DNA of 32,137 nucleotides from Syntrophomonadaceae bacterium (GTDB lineage: Bacteria > Bacillota > Dethiobacteria > DTU022), in NCBI GenBank assembly GCA_007127255.1, contig SKZS01000077.1, positions 1 to 32,137 on the forward strand, given 5' to 3'. The position numbers and the translations under genes are program-made. The notes under the pieces are model-generated. The model was not told where the DNA came from. It was given only the letters and a program-made list of their open reading frames with translations, and searched no databases. How positions within the stretch are numbered: position 1 is the first letter of the stretch; each line of letters begins with the position of its first letter. Of this stretch, positions 1 to 8,209 are shown piece by piece.

Positions 1-994
1 TCATCACCGACCTTGACATAGCCCGGCAGGCTTCCACCGATTTGAACATGTGGAACAACTTGTAGCGCACTAGCTGGTGTTCAAATAAAAGCTTGCCACC
101 CTGGACTCTTTCCTTGGCATAGTTAAGAGCTTCCTCATAGGCAGCCCGGGCCACCCCGGTAAAAACGGCGGACATGAAAGCGTTGGCTGTAGCCAGGGTA
201 ACGTCCAGAATCGCTTCATAGCTGTCTTCTTCGATTAGCATATATTGTTCGGGAACAGCAACATTATCGAAGAAAAGCTCTCCCTGGCTCAGGGCCCGCT
301 TACCGATCTTATTCAGAGCTTTGCCCCTTGATACACCGGGCAGATCCAGGGGCACGATACAGATTCCGCCTCCTGACATGCCGGTTGACGGATCTATAGT
401 AAGATAGACTGCGGCATGCGACGCTGCCGGGGCCATTGATACCCAGGCCGCTTTTTGACCGTTTAATATCCAGCTTTCCCCATTCTTACGAGCCCTGACC
501 TTGCCGGCAATTTTCGGATCCTTGAACTGCCTGGTATTGCAGGCCAGGGTATCCGAACCGTGATCAGGCTCTGTAATCGCCCAACACCCGCTAATTTTAC
601 CTTCCTTATCATTGCAAAATGGCAGGATAATATTTTCAACTAAATAGTCGGTGGGAACCATGGAGGAAAGGAAGGCCGGGAAACAGCAGACTCCAAGGGC
701 TATGGTCAAATCACATGCGCCCCAGCCCATTTCTTCGGCAACCATGTTAACTTCCACCGGGGCCAGGCCCAACCCTCCGTATTCTTCGGGAATTAAAATT
801 TTATGCAGGCCCAGCTTGTAGGCTTCCTTCATAAAAATCCACAACTCCGAGTCGGGGGCGGTAACTTCCTCCGGGGCCATAGCGTCAAGCTTTACGCTGA
901 TGGGACGCATTACTTCAGAAGCAAATTTGCGTACAGTATCGCGCAGCATCAACTGCTCATCGGTTAAATCGAGATCCAGATCAAGGTAAGCCAA
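1..994 (-). CDS. acyl-CoA dehydrogenase (C-terminus cut by window edge)
   Basis: FAD-dependent enzyme that would oxidise an acyl-CoA to the 2-enoyl-CoA in beta-oxidation-type degradation. About 331 residues are visible. The N-terminal helical domain begins MAYLDLDLDLTDEQLMLRDT. The middle domain contains the family signature CWAITEPDHGSDT and GQKAAWVSMAP, then the GKRALSQGELFFDNVAVP segment. The start is TTG at 992-994, chosen because GGAG lies 8 nt upstream in a good AAAGGAGTG site and no ATG is nearby. The reading frame stays open to position 1, so the C-terminal helical domain with the catalytic glutamate lies outside the window. It is the last visible gene of the 4474-to-1 operon, 22 bp after the acyl-CoA ligase that could supply its substrate. 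Family is certain; chain-length specificity cannot be read. No ETF genes are seen in the window. Confidence 0.93.
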   Translation of the reverse strand, partial: MAYLDLDLDLTDEQLMLRDTVRKFASEVMRPISVKLDAMAPEEVTAPDSELWIFMKEAYKLGLHKILIPEEYGGLGLAPVEVNMVAEEMGWGACDLTIALGVCCFPAFLSSMVPTDYLVENIILPFCNDKEGKISGCWAITEPDHGSDTLACNTRQFKDPKIAGKVRARKNGESWILNGQKAAWVSMAPAASHAAVYLTIDPSTGMSGGGICIVPLDLPGVSRGKALNKIGKRALSQGELFFDNVAVPEQYMLIEEDSYEAILDVTLATANAFMSAVFTGVARAAYEEALNYAKERVQGGKLLFEHQLVRYKLFHMFKSVEACRAMSRSVM

Positions 995-1016
995 AGCTAT
1001 CACTCCTTTTCGTGAT

Positions 1017-2621
1017 TTAAGTGTCGAGCTTATAAATTTTTCCCTCTTTTTTTTCCAGCGCTTCCCGCAAGAAGCGATCGAGCGGTTTTTCGGAGATTGT
1101 TTTGGGAATTTCTTCGACCACCTGCAAGTAAGATGGAATAAAGTTTGCTGCCAGATTTTCGCGGCATTTTAGAAGAATGCTTTCAGGGTCGATTTCTTTT
1201 TCCTCAAACAGCGTTACGGCGGCAACCAGATCGCTTTCACCGGGGGCTCCGGAGGCAGCGGGAATTCCGTAAACACAGACTTCACTTATATCGGGATGCT
1301 CACCGATCACTTTTTCTACCTGGTCGGGCTGGATGAAGTCGCCGGCCCGGCGTAGTTCTTCTCCCTTGCGGTAATCGAAATAGTGCCAACCATCTTTATC
1401 GCGGTGGACCATGTCACCGGTGCGCAGCCAGCCACCCCGGGTTTTTTCTTTTGACGCTTCGGGCATACCCAGGTAGTCAACTTTAGTTTCGCCTTTGAGC
1501 AGACGGCAGATCAACTCTCCTGTTGTGTCAGGAGGCTGTTCACCGTCAGTTTCATCGACGACTTTGAATTCCATGATGCCGGGTACCGGTTTGCCGAAAG
1601 AACCGATCGGACCTTTGCCAATCGGTTTGTATGCGAAACCGCCTTCGACTGAACCGTACCATTCCAGGATCTTGACATCAAACCGCTTTTCGAAGTCTTC
1701 CCAGATCGCCGGCGGTGTCCCGGCGCTGATTACTTTTTTAACCGGGTTATCAGCATCGTCTTCACGGGGCGGTTCGCTGTAGATAGCGCTCATCATTCCC
1801 CCGAGCAGGGAAAAAGAGGTGCAGCCATATTTGCGGCAGATGTACCAGATTCGGCTTTTGGTAAAACGAGGGCTGAATACGGCCTTGATTCCCGAGTAGA
1901 GCGCAGGGAAAAGGGTTACCGCCTGGGCATTGCCGTGGGTCAGAGACAGCCCGTTATAAAGAATATCATCCTTTTTATACTGCCAGACCAGACGGGTTAA
2001 GATCGTAAACAACCCGGTGCGATTGTTACGAATCATTACACCTTTCGGTGGACCGGTAGTACCCGATGTGTAGATGATCTGCATCGGATGGCGTACGTCC
2101 ATAATCTGCTGCTCAACTCTCTGCCAGCTGTCCTGCTCCAGGGTTTCATTTAAAGGGTGATATTTTGCTGATACAGGCACATCTTGTTCGGATCGGTATG
2201 CTACGGTAACAAATTTGATCTGCGGCATTTCATCGATCAGCTCTTCTAAAGCCCCCATGCATTCCCCGGAAACCAGAACAGCTTTGGCCCCACTATTTTC
2301 CAGCAGAAACTTGAGGCGCTCGCCCCGATGACGGGGGTCGATGGGCACGGCAATAGCGCCCAGGGTAGTCCCGGCCAAAAGGGCATAAACAAATTCGGGG
2401 TGATTGCGCATATAAACGGCAAAGGTGTCGCCTTTTCCTATCCCCTGATCCGCCAGCAGGCGGGCCAGCTTGTTCGACTGATGATGCAGGTCCGCGTATG
2501 AAAGTATTTCTTCGGAACCGCTGCCGTCTTCAAAAATTAGTATTTCTTGATCCGGCACTTGATCGGCTTTTAACTCCACAAAGTGGGAGGCGATAACCTG
2601 GTTTAAGTGTGCTTTAGGCAT
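1017..2621 (-). CDS. class I acyl-CoA synthetase (CaiC/fatty-acyl-CoA ligase type)
   Basis: ATP-dependent ligase forming acyl-CoA via acyl-AMP; 534 residues, normal for the ANL superfamily. Motifs in order: the P-loop YTSGTTGPPKG at about residue 185, the adenine-binding EWYGSVEGG near 315, the hinge region LRTGDMVHRDKDGWHYFDYRKGEELRRAG-like segment near 400, and a C-terminal PKTISEK motif carrying the catalytic lysine. In that last motif the usual glycine before the lysine (PKTxxGK) is glutamate, which is uncommon. ATG start with GAGGTG 8 nt upstream. It lies between a DUF2148 gene and the acyl-CoA dehydrogenase in the same operon. The closest relatives by motif are crotonobetaine/carnitine-CoA ligase and medium/long-chain acyl-CoA synthetases. 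The actual acid substrate is unknown. Confidence 0.92.
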   Translation of the reverse strand: MPKAHLNQVIASHFVELKADQVPDQEILIFEDGSGSEEILSYADLHHQSNKLARLLADQGIGKGDTFAVYMRNHPEFVYALLAGTTLGAIAVPIDPRHRGERLKFLLENSGAKAVLVSGECMGALEELIDEMPQIKFVTVAYRSEQDVPVSAKYHPLNETLEQDSWQRVEQQIMDVRHPMQIIYTSGTTGPPKGVMIRNNRTGLFTILTRLVWQYKKDDILYNGLSLTHGNAQAVTLFPALYSGIKAVFSPRFTKSRIWYICRKYGCTSFSLLGGMMSAIYSEPPREDDADNPVKKVISAGTPPAIWEDFEKRFDVKILEWYGSVEGGFAYKPIGKGPIGSFGKPVPGIMEFKVVDETDGEQPPDTTGELICRLLKGETKVDYLGMPEASKEKTRGGWLRTGDMVHRDKDGWHYFDYRKGEELRRAGDFIQPDQVEKVIGEHPDISEVCVYGIPAASGAPGESDLVAAVTLFEEKEIDPESILLKCRENLAANFIPSYLQVVEEIPKTISEKPLDRFLREALEKKEGKIYKLDT

Positions 2622-2690
2622 CGTAAATCACCTCGGTCTTTTGCTAATTGACAATAAACTGGTCTCTTAGAAGCAAACCATCATGCCTCT

Positions 2691-3341
2691 TTACTCCTCA
2701 ACCGCACCGATAAAGCCCCGGTTGTAGGTAGGGAATTCCTTGTTGAAAATCTCTTCCCAGTATTCCTGCGTCCAGAACTTGTGCCGGTCAAAGTAAGGGT
2801 CTTTTTTGGCAGCACTAACCGAAACACTGACTACAAGATCGACATCCTCAATGATTTCCAGGGCCAGAGCGGCAAAGCCAAAGGTGCTGAATACCCGGCA
2901 GTGCAGGCCCAGGCGCCAGGCGATGCTGGCCGCGGCCGAAGCGGCAATATTCATGTTGATATTTCGAAACTGGCAGCTGGGACCGTGGGCGGTCAGAGAT
3001 TCAGTTGTTTCGGCCCGGTTTAATTCAGCACAGGTGCGATAGCCGCAGGCCCCGCAGTCGTAGTTAAAATATGATCTGCGTTTATCTCCAATGATCAGAA
3101 GGGAACAGGGTTCCTTAATCAGCTCGATCAAATGTCTTCCATCTCTTGCCGCCAGGGGAGACATATCACCAAGTGAAAAACAAAATTCGGCAATCGATTC
3201 CATCTCTTCATTGCCAACGGTAATCATCTTGATTGTATTGCGTCCCTCAAAGCGTATACTGTTGTGGGCAGATAGAGCCATCATTTCCACGGCTCTTTCC
3301 AGACCCTTTTGGACCAGATCTTCCATTTCCCGGATTGCCAT
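2691..3341 (-). CDS. DUF2148 ferredoxin-domain protein (first paralogue)
   Basis: 216-residue protein of the DUF2148 family (uncharacterised, ferredoxin-like domain). It shows a four-cysteine pattern CGACGYRTC followed 18 residues later by C (GPSCQF), spacing C-x2-C-x4-C-x18-C, as in [4Fe-4S] binding domains of the FeS/corrinoid iron-sulfur protein type. The stretch after the cysteines (AASAAASIAWRLGLHCRVFS) is the conserved alanine-rich family core. Start ATG with AGGAGG about 8 nt upstream. It is followed by the acyl-CoA ligase and preceded by a second DUF2148 gene 41 bp away. The pair is similar in length and layout but diverged, so they may form a heterodimer. A redox or electron-transfer role in acyl-CoA metabolism is inferred from context only. 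Confidence 0.85.
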   Translation of the reverse strand: MAIREMEDLVQKGLERAVEMMALSAHNSIRFEGRNTIKMITVGNEEMESIAEFCFSLGDMSPLAARDGRHLIELIKEPCSLLIIGDKRRSYFNYDCGACGYRTCAELNRAETTESLTAHGPSCQFRNINMNIAASAAASIAWRLGLHCRVFSTFGFAALALEIIEDVDLVVSVSVSAAKKDPYFDRHKFWTQEYWEEIFNKEFPTYNRGFIGAVEE

Positions 3342-3382
3342 TTTATAACCTCCTAAAACAGGCGGGATATTAAATATTGAAG

Positions 3383-4060
3383 TTAACTATAAATCGAACG
3401 GAACTGAGGCCAGAGCCGCCTGATAATGCGATCATGCATGGTTTTCTCATTAAATTCGTCGTATTTCAGAGGAATATCGCGGAAAGGACTTTTCTCCGTA
3501 ATTGATATACCTACAGCCAGGGCAAATCCTGTATTTTTGGGCAGCAGCCCCATGCGCATTGCTGCTGCTCCGGCCGACCAGAAGATCCCGTAGTCTATGC
3601 CCAAATTTCGGGCCAACGAGACCATGCCGTCGACGGCATAAGCAATGTTGTTGGCCCGGAATATGCACAAGGGTCCCGGATAGGCAACTCCCGGTTCATC
3701 GGGTAGTTCTTCTGCTTCCCGGAGATATTCGCAGGTAAGTTTGCCGCACATATTGCAGTTAATATCAGCCGGGTCGGTTTTACTGCGCAGCGAAGTAATC
3801 AGCGATACGGAATCGGCATCGCGGAGCATCTCGGCATCACGCCTAAAAAATCCCCATTTCTCGTTATCATTGGACATTTTCTCAACCTTCTGGCAGAGAT
3901 CTTCGATATCGCATTCGTCATCGAGGATATGGACTGTACACTCACCAACTCCGCCAACACGCGGCGCGGTTGTGGCTGAAGCCAAAAGGAGGCGGGCGGC
4001 TATTTTTACCGCATCCATCCTGTCCGTTTCAAACTGTTTAATGCTTCTCTCCATGCTCAA
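3383..4060 (-). CDS. DUF2148 ferredoxin-domain protein (second paralogue)
   Basis: 225 residues, homologous to the neighbouring gene at 2691-3341. Cysteine motif CNMCGKLTC, then a 21-residue gap to C in GPLCIF (C-x2-C-x4-C-x21-C), consistent with one [4Fe-4S] cluster. The following core ARNLGIDYGIFWSAGAAAMR matches the paralogue's GLHCRVFSTFGFAALAL region. TTG at 4058-4060 is chosen because GGGGTG sits about 7 nt upstream; the in-frame ATG at 4052-4054 is the alternative. It lies between the SCP2 gene (24 bp) and the first DUF2148 gene (41 bp). Function is not known for this family; see the findings for the operon argument. Confidence 0.84.
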   Translation of the reverse strand: MSMERSIKQFETDRMDAVKIAARLLLASATTAPRVGGVGECTVHILDDECDIEDLCQKVEKMSNDNEKWGFFRRDAEMLRDADSVSLITSLRSKTDPADINCNMCGKLTCEYLREAEELPDEPGVAYPGPLCIFRANNIAYAVDGMVSLARNLGIDYGIFWSAGAAAMRMGLLPKNTGFALAVGISITEKSPFRDIPLKYDEFNEKTMHDRIIRRLWPQFRSIYS

Positions 4061-4084
4061 TTGATTTCACCCCTTCTCGGTGGG

Positions 4085-4474
4085 TTACATTTTAATGCCG
4101 TGCTTTTGGGAAACCTCCGGATAGGCTTCATAGGCTGGCTTTAGCATAGGCAGCAGGTTCAATACTTTCGGCATCGGTCCTTTAGCCTTGATCAGACCCT
4201 TGGCAAGGGCCTGCGGCAACTTGAGCTGTTGCAGCCAGAATTGATGGCAGCTGTCACCGCTCAAGCTCATTTCAATGGTTGGTTTGTAATCAGCTTCTCC
4301 ACAGATAACTTGCCCGTCATTTGTAAGCCAGATATAGCCCTCAGGATCGTGAATATTGAACTTAATCACGATATTTGCCTCCCGGTATTTCGGACCTACA
4401 GACGGATCCTCTAAAAGCTTGTTAAAAAGTTCTCCCAGCACTTCGTACATCTTGGCAGTGCTTTCAAAAACCAT
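4085..4474 (-). CDS. SCP2 sterol/lipid-binding domain protein
   Basis: 129-residue single-domain SCP2 protein. Such domains bind sterols, fatty acids or acyl-CoAs in a hydrophobic tunnel and are soluble carriers. The sequence shows the family pattern: IVIKFNIHDPEGYIWLTNDGQ (beta strands), ADYKPTIEMSLSGDSCHQFW, then the lysine/glycine-rich AKGLIKAKGPMPKVLNLLPMLKPAYEAY helix. ATG start with AGGAGGG 6 nt upstream. As first gene of the minus-strand operon it would be made with the DUF2148 pair, ligase and dehydrogenase. This fits delivery of a lipid-like acid or its CoA ester to those enzymes (inference). Confidence 0.88.
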   Translation of the reverse strand: MVFESTAKMYEVLGELFNKLLEDPSVGPKYREANIVIKFNIHDPEGYIWLTNDGQVICGEADYKPTIEMSLSGDSCHQFWLQQLKLPQALAKGLIKAKGPMPKVLNLLPMLKPAYEAYPEVSQKHGIKM

Positions 4475-4520
4475 TTGACACCCTCCTCAAGACTCGATAG
4501 TATGTTAGCTCAAACAAATA

Positions 4521-4534
4521 ATACCAATCAGTAT
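4521..4534. promoter_or_regulatory. possible second operator, upstream of SCP2 operon
   Basis: Small inverted repeat ATAC-CAATCA-GTAT, 47 bp before the SCP2 start codon. Its minus-strand reading TGATTGGTAT matches 9 of 10 bases of TCATTGGTAT at 11217-11226 in the promoter region of the GntR regulator. The shared core ATTGGT also occurs in the palindrome at 4896-4906. Short, so weak on its own. Confidence 0.35.
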
Positions 4535-4895
4535 GATTTTTATTCCACAGCCTCGCGGTTTATTCCTGCCTGAAATTTTAACTTTTCAAATTTTTTTACT
4601 TTTGCTTTTACTCTATTTATTTAGTTCATCTCGAAAGTATATGCTCAAATGATATAAAGCATTGTTTCCCGGCCGCACTGCCGGCTGATGACGTTAGTAG
4701 GTGTCGACGGCCTCACTTTATTGTCTTTCTTTTTATTACATTGGCTTATGCCTGCCAGGCCATTTCTAGTACCGGTTTTATCCGGTTATCCTCGATAATT
4801 ATATTTTCTCGAATACCCATCAAAAAAATAATTAAAAAATTTTTATTTTTAGCAGGAATTAATAGACACCTTGTAGAATATGTCGAAAACTAAAT

Positions 4896-4906
4896 TGGTC
4901 TGACCA
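4896..4906. promoter_or_regulatory. candidate GntR/FadR-family operator
   Basis: Perfect 11-bp palindrome TGGTC-T-GACCA in the context AATTGGTCTGACCATC. FadR-family regulators (E. coli FadR, LldR, PdhR) are known to bind sites built on TGGT-N3-ACCA. An FCD-domain GntR regulator is encoded at 11297-12028, at the far end of the operon this site precedes. The palindrome overlaps the possible -35 element of the TRAP operon promoter, which would suit repression. Binding is inferred. Confidence 0.6.
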
Positions 4907-5070
4907 TCAGAACATATGTATTTTATAGATTTCTGAAGTCCTGAAATATGGTAATCAAGAAAGCAGCTCAATCAATAGCTTTAAAGGAGGTGTTTCATAA
5001 AGGACAATATAGAAGGGGTTAGCGTTAGAAAGGTTTGCTTTTTTATTACTTTAAACAGGAGGATTGTATA

Positions 5071-6189
5071 ATGAAAAAAGCACTTTTACTGCTGGTTCTT
5101 GTGACTTTACTTGTTAGTTTAGCAGCAGGCTGTGGTAACGATGTAGCTGCGCCAGATAATAATGGGGTTGCTGCTCCGGCCGGGCCGACAGCAGATGATC
5201 CGATCAGAATGACCCTGGCTACTTCATGGCCCACGGGGATGATGCTCCACTATATTCCACAGCATTTTGGACAGCTAGTTGAAGAAATGAGTGGGGGGAG
5301 ACTGTTGATTGATGTCCAACCCGGCGGCGCCATAGTAGGCCCCGGTGAGGTTATGGATGCAGCTGAAATGGGCACAATTGATGCATACCACAGCTTTTCC
5401 GGCTACTGGCTTGGCAAAATGCCGGCAGCACCTTTCTTCTCTTCAGTGCCGATGACCATGGAGCCTTTTCCACACCTGGTTTGGATTTATGAAGGTGGCG
5501 GCTGGGAATTTTGGCAAAGGATGTATGAAGAGGCCGGATATAGTAATATTATGGTAATTCCCTGCGGTATTGTTCACCCTGAAACTCTGGCATGGTCCAA
5601 TGTTCCACTGACAAAGATTGAAGACTGGGTTGGCCTGAAGTATCGTACTGTAGGCTGGTGGGGTGAAATTCTTGAAAAAAACGGTGTTGCCGTTACCTCC
5701 TTACCTGCAGCCGAGCTTTATCCTTCTCTCGATACCGGCATCCTGGATGCTACCGAGTTTAGCACTCCATATACAGACTTAGAACTTGGTTTTTATGAAG
5801 TGGCCCAATATTACACTGGTCCGGGAATGCACCAGCCCAGCGTTTTGTTTGAAGTTACCTTCAACAAGCAGTCCTGGGATTCATTGCCAGATGACCTGCA
5901 GGCAATTGTTCTTCAGGCTGCCCATGCTTCTACTCTTTGGGGATGGACCCACGATGCCTGGATGAGTATGGATGCTCTTGACTTCTACGCTGAGCAAGGC
6001 AATACTAAACTGATAGTTGACGAAGAAGTACAGATTGCATTTGCTGAGACTACCAATGAACTGTTAAATCAAAGAGCGGCTGAAGAAGGCGGTCTTTTCG
6101 AGGAAATCTGGGTGTCTATGAAGGAATTCCAGAATCGTTTCTATGATTTTGAAGAGTTCATGATGCCAGTTAGATACAGGATGGAATAA
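5071..6189 (+). CDS. dctP: TRAP transporter solute-binding lipoprotein DctP
   Basis: Extracytoplasmic substrate-binding subunit of a tripartite ATP-independent periplasmic transporter, which imports carboxylates using an ion gradient. 372 residues. The signal peptide MKKALLLLVLVTLLVSLAAGC ends in lipobox LAAGC, so it is a membrane-anchored lipoprotein as expected without an outer membrane. Body shows DctP features: MTLATSWPTG, QPGGAIVGPGEVMDAAEMGTID, LKYRTVGWWGEILEKNGVAVTSLPAAELYPSLDTGILDATE and FEVTFNKQSWDSLPDDLQ. The start at 5071 follows AGGAGG by about 7 nt; an in-frame ATG further upstream lacks a site and would bury the signal peptide. It heads the TRAP operon. Substrate is not decided by sequence; neighbours suggest a hydroxycarboxylate such as lactate or 3-hydroxybutyrate. 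Confidence 0.93.
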   Translation: MKKALLLLVLVTLLVSLAAGCGNDVAAPDNNGVAAPAGPTADDPIRMTLATSWPTGMMLHYIPQHFGQLVEEMSGGRLLIDVQPGGAIVGPGEVMDAAEMGTIDAYHSFSGYWLGKMPAAPFFSSVPMTMEPFPHLVWIYEGGGWEFWQRMYEEAGYSNIMVIPCGIVHPETLAWSNVPLTKIEDWVGLKYRTVGWWGEILEKNGVAVTSLPAAELYPSLDTGILDATEFSTPYTDLELGFYEVAQYYTGPGMHQPSVLFEVTFNKQSWDSLPDDLQAIVLQAAHASTLWGWTHDAWMSMDALDFYAEQGNTKLIVDEEVQIAFAETTNELLNQRAAEEGGLFEEIWVSMKEFQNRFYDFEEFMMPVRYRME

Positions 6190-6202
6190 AACCTCTTTGA
6201 TA

Positions 6203-6235
6203 GTTAGGGCAAGGCAAATAAAGCCTTGCCCTAAC
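6203..6235 (+). terminator. intercistronic hairpin between dctP and dctQ
   Basis: Perfect 13-bp stem, GTTAGGGCAAGGC (6203-6215) with GCCTTGCCCTAAC (6223-6235), and loop AAATAAA. It is followed by CGCTTTTAG, only a short T-run, so it may act as a leaky terminator or as an mRNA 3'-end stabiliser. This would give more binding protein than membrane subunits, a common arrangement in binding-protein transport operons. Confidence 0.8.
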
Positions 6236-6277
6236 CGCTTTTAGTACTACATTTGCCAGTAAGGAGGCTTGTTGCAA

Positions 6278-6796
6278 TTGAAAATAGTGAACGGCTTGCT
6301 ATTTGGTATTGATAAAATCAATGAGTTCTTTGCAAAAATCGGGGCATGGATTCAGCTTGCTCTGATTATTGTCCTTGTGATCGAGGTAACGCTGCGCTAT
6401 GTTTTCGGTATGCCTACTCTTTGGGCTTATGACATCAGCTGGATGTTAAGCAGTGTACTGATTATGTGGGCGTTAGGCTATACCTGGGCTATGAAAGGAC
6501 ATGTCAGCATTGATATTTTCTATGAAAAATTTCCTCCAAGGGTACAAGCTTTACTTAATGTTTTTTTTGCCTTAATTTTATTTTTCCCGCTGATGTATGT
6601 GATTATAGATAACATGATTCCCCACCTGGCCTATTCATGGTCCAAGGGAGAAAGAGCGATATGGAGTGTTTGGTTACCGGTAGTCTATCCGTTTAAAACC
6701 TGGGTCTTCATTGGTGTAGCGTTACTGGCCCTTCAGGGGGTCGCTGAGTTTATCAGGGATCTTAAGGTTCTAATCGTCGGAGGTGAGCGGCTATGA
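6278..6796 (+). CDS. dctQ: TRAP transporter small membrane subunit DctQ
   Basis: Small permease subunit, 172 residues, with four predicted membrane helices: around AWIQLALIIVLVIEVTLRYVF, ISWMLSSVLIMWALGYTWAM, ALLNVFFALILFFPLMYVI and WVFIGVALLALQGVAEF. The conserved DctQ segments VTLRYVFGMPTLWAYDISW and KGHVSIDIFYEKFPPR are present. Start is uncertain: TTG codons at 6269, 6272 and 6278 are all in frame. AAGGAGG ends at 6267, so 6278 (10 nt) is preferred over 6272 (4 nt). Its stop overlaps the dctM start by 4 bp (ATGA), indicating translational coupling. Confidence 0.9.
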   Translation: MKIVNGLLFGIDKINEFFAKIGAWIQLALIIVLVIEVTLRYVFGMPTLWAYDISWMLSSVLIMWALGYTWAMKGHVSIDIFYEKFPPRVQALLNVFFALILFFPLMYVIIDNMIPHLAYSWSKGERAIWSVWLPVVYPFKTWVFIGVALLALQGVAEFIRDLKVLIVGGERL

Positions 6797-8115
6797 GTAT
6801 TGAAATGATTACTTTTCTAATTATTGGTCTCCTGCTTACATTTATCGTTCTAGGTTACCCGCTGGCTTATGTTTTAGGTGGAGTAGCCCTCATCTTTGGC
6901 TATATTTTTATAGGCCCGCAAATCGGCAACCTATTTATGCTGCGTATTTTTACTGTAACCCAGGATTATATATTAATCGCCATACCGTTATTTATTTTTA
7001 TGGGTGTAGTAATTGAAAAATCAGGATTGGCAGAAAGACTTTATGACAGCATGTATGTGCTAATGGGCAATCTGCGCGGAGGACTGGCAGTGGCCACAGT
7101 TATAACCTGTACAATCTTTGCTGCTGCGACCGGTGTAATCGGAGCATCAGTAGTAACTATGGGGCTTTTAGCGCTGCCTTCAATGTTAAAATATAAATAT
7201 GACAAACCCCTGGCAACGGGTTCAATCTGTGCTGGTGGCACCCTGGGTATTTTAATTCCACCCAGTGTTTTAATCCTGGTCTACGGTCCCACAGCCAGTA
7301 TTTCCATCGGGCGCCTGTTTGCTGCCGCTTTTATACCGGGCATCTTGCTGGCGGTAATGTATGTCGCTTATGTCATTATCCGCTGCTATATAAATCCCAG
7401 CCTGGGACCATCCCTTCCAAAAACAGCAATCAAAGTAACCGCAAAAGAAAAGTTGATCATGTTTTTAACTTCGGTCCTCCCTGTTTCGGCTTTAATCATT
7501 GCCGTGCTCGGATCAATCTTTTTCGGCCTGGCTGCGCCGACCGAAGCGGCGGCCGTTGGGGCTTTTGCTTCCTGTCTTTTAGCGCTTGCTTACAAGCAGC
7601 TTAACTTTGCCAATTTAAGAGAAATAGTTTATCGTGCAATGAGAGTTAATGCGATGATCTTCCTTGTACTTATCATGGCCAACTTTTACACCAACGTTTT
7701 CATCCGCATTGGCGGTGGCAGGGTTATCGAAGAAATGGTACTGGGGCTGCCTTTACCGCCATGGGGCATATTGATTACTATGTGGCTAATCATTATAGTC
7801 ATGGGCATGTTTATTGACTGGATCGGTGTAATCATGCTGGCAGTACCCTTGTTTACTCCCATAGGTGCAGCACTAGGATTTGACCCGTTATGGTTTGCCA
7901 TGATGAATATCGTGGTTATGCAGGTTTCTTTCCTTTCACCACCTTTTGCTTACGCTATTTTTTATCTTAAAGGAATTGCTCCCCCCGAAGTGCGAACAAT
8001 GGATATATACCGTGGTATTGTTCCGTTTATTGTGCTGCAGCTTGTAGGGGTGTCAATTCTGGCCGCTTTTCCAAATATCATTCTGTATTTACCACGGCTA
8101 TTTGGACTGTATTAA
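6793..8115 (+). CDS. dctM: TRAP transporter large permease DctM
   Basis: 440-residue, about 12-helix large permease of the TRAP system, carrying substrate with an ion gradient. Family hallmarks: IPLFIFMGVVIEKSGLAERLYD near residue 65, the long conserved block GVIGASVVTMGLLALPSMLKYKYDKPLATGSICAGGTLGILIPPSVLILVYG-type around residues 115-165, LAAPTEAAAVGAFASCLLAL near 250, and FIDWIGVIMLAVPLFTPI near 345. ATG follows GGAGGTGAGCGGCT and overlaps the dctQ stop by 4 bp. Completes a full DctPQM set with the two upstream genes; length is normal. Confidence 0.95.
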   Translation: MSIEMITFLIIGLLLTFIVLGYPLAYVLGGVALIFGYIFIGPQIGNLFMLRIFTVTQDYILIAIPLFIFMGVVIEKSGLAERLYDSMYVLMGNLRGGLAVATVITCTIFAAATGVIGASVVTMGLLALPSMLKYKYDKPLATGSICAGGTLGILIPPSVLILVYGPTASISIGRLFAAAFIPGILLAVMYVAYVIIRCYINPSLGPSLPKTAIKVTAKEKLIMFLTSVLPVSALIIAVLGSIFFGLAAPTEAAAVGAFASCLLALAYKQLNFANLREIVYRAMRVNAMIFLVLIMANFYTNVFIRIGGGRVIEEMVLGLPLPPWGILITMWLIIIVMGMFIDWIGVIMLAVPLFTPIGAALGFDPLWFAMMNIVVMQVSFLSPPFAYAIFYLKGIAPPEVRTMDIYRGIVPFIVLQLVGVSILAAFPNIILYLPRLFGLY

Positions 8116-8209
8116 TTTTTACTTGTTAGAGACGGGATTACAGGTTCGACTGTCATAATCTAAGGCAACAGAAAAAGAAAGTGAGATTGTATATTAAGGA
8201 GGACAAATT

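Larger units (their letters stand above)
4475..5070. promoter_or_regulatory. divergent control region between acyl-CoA and TRAP operons
   Basis: 596 bp without a credible gene, AT-rich, between the starts of SCP2 (minus) and dctP (plus). It contains the TGGTC-T-GACCA palindrome (4896-4906) and an ATAC-N6-GTAT element (4521-4534), listed separately. A possible plus-strand promoter is TTGGTC (4895-4900), 18 nt, TATTTT (4919-4924), in which the -35 would overlap the palindrome. The leader before dctP is therefore long, about 140 nt. It includes an unused-looking strong ribosome site AAAGGAGGTG at 4983-4992 with no suitable start codon behind it. No riboswitch or T-box was recognised. Confidence 0.6.

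Noticed and set aside
2781..4064. Long open frames on the plus strand opposite the DUF2148 genes (e.g. 3741-4064)
   Set aside because: They lie antisense to clear family genes, have no ribosome sites and no recognisable protein content.
4990..5022. Ten-codon leader peptide starting GTG in the dctP leader
   Set aside because: The GTG is part of the AAAGGAGGTG site itself, leaving no spacing for ribosome binding.
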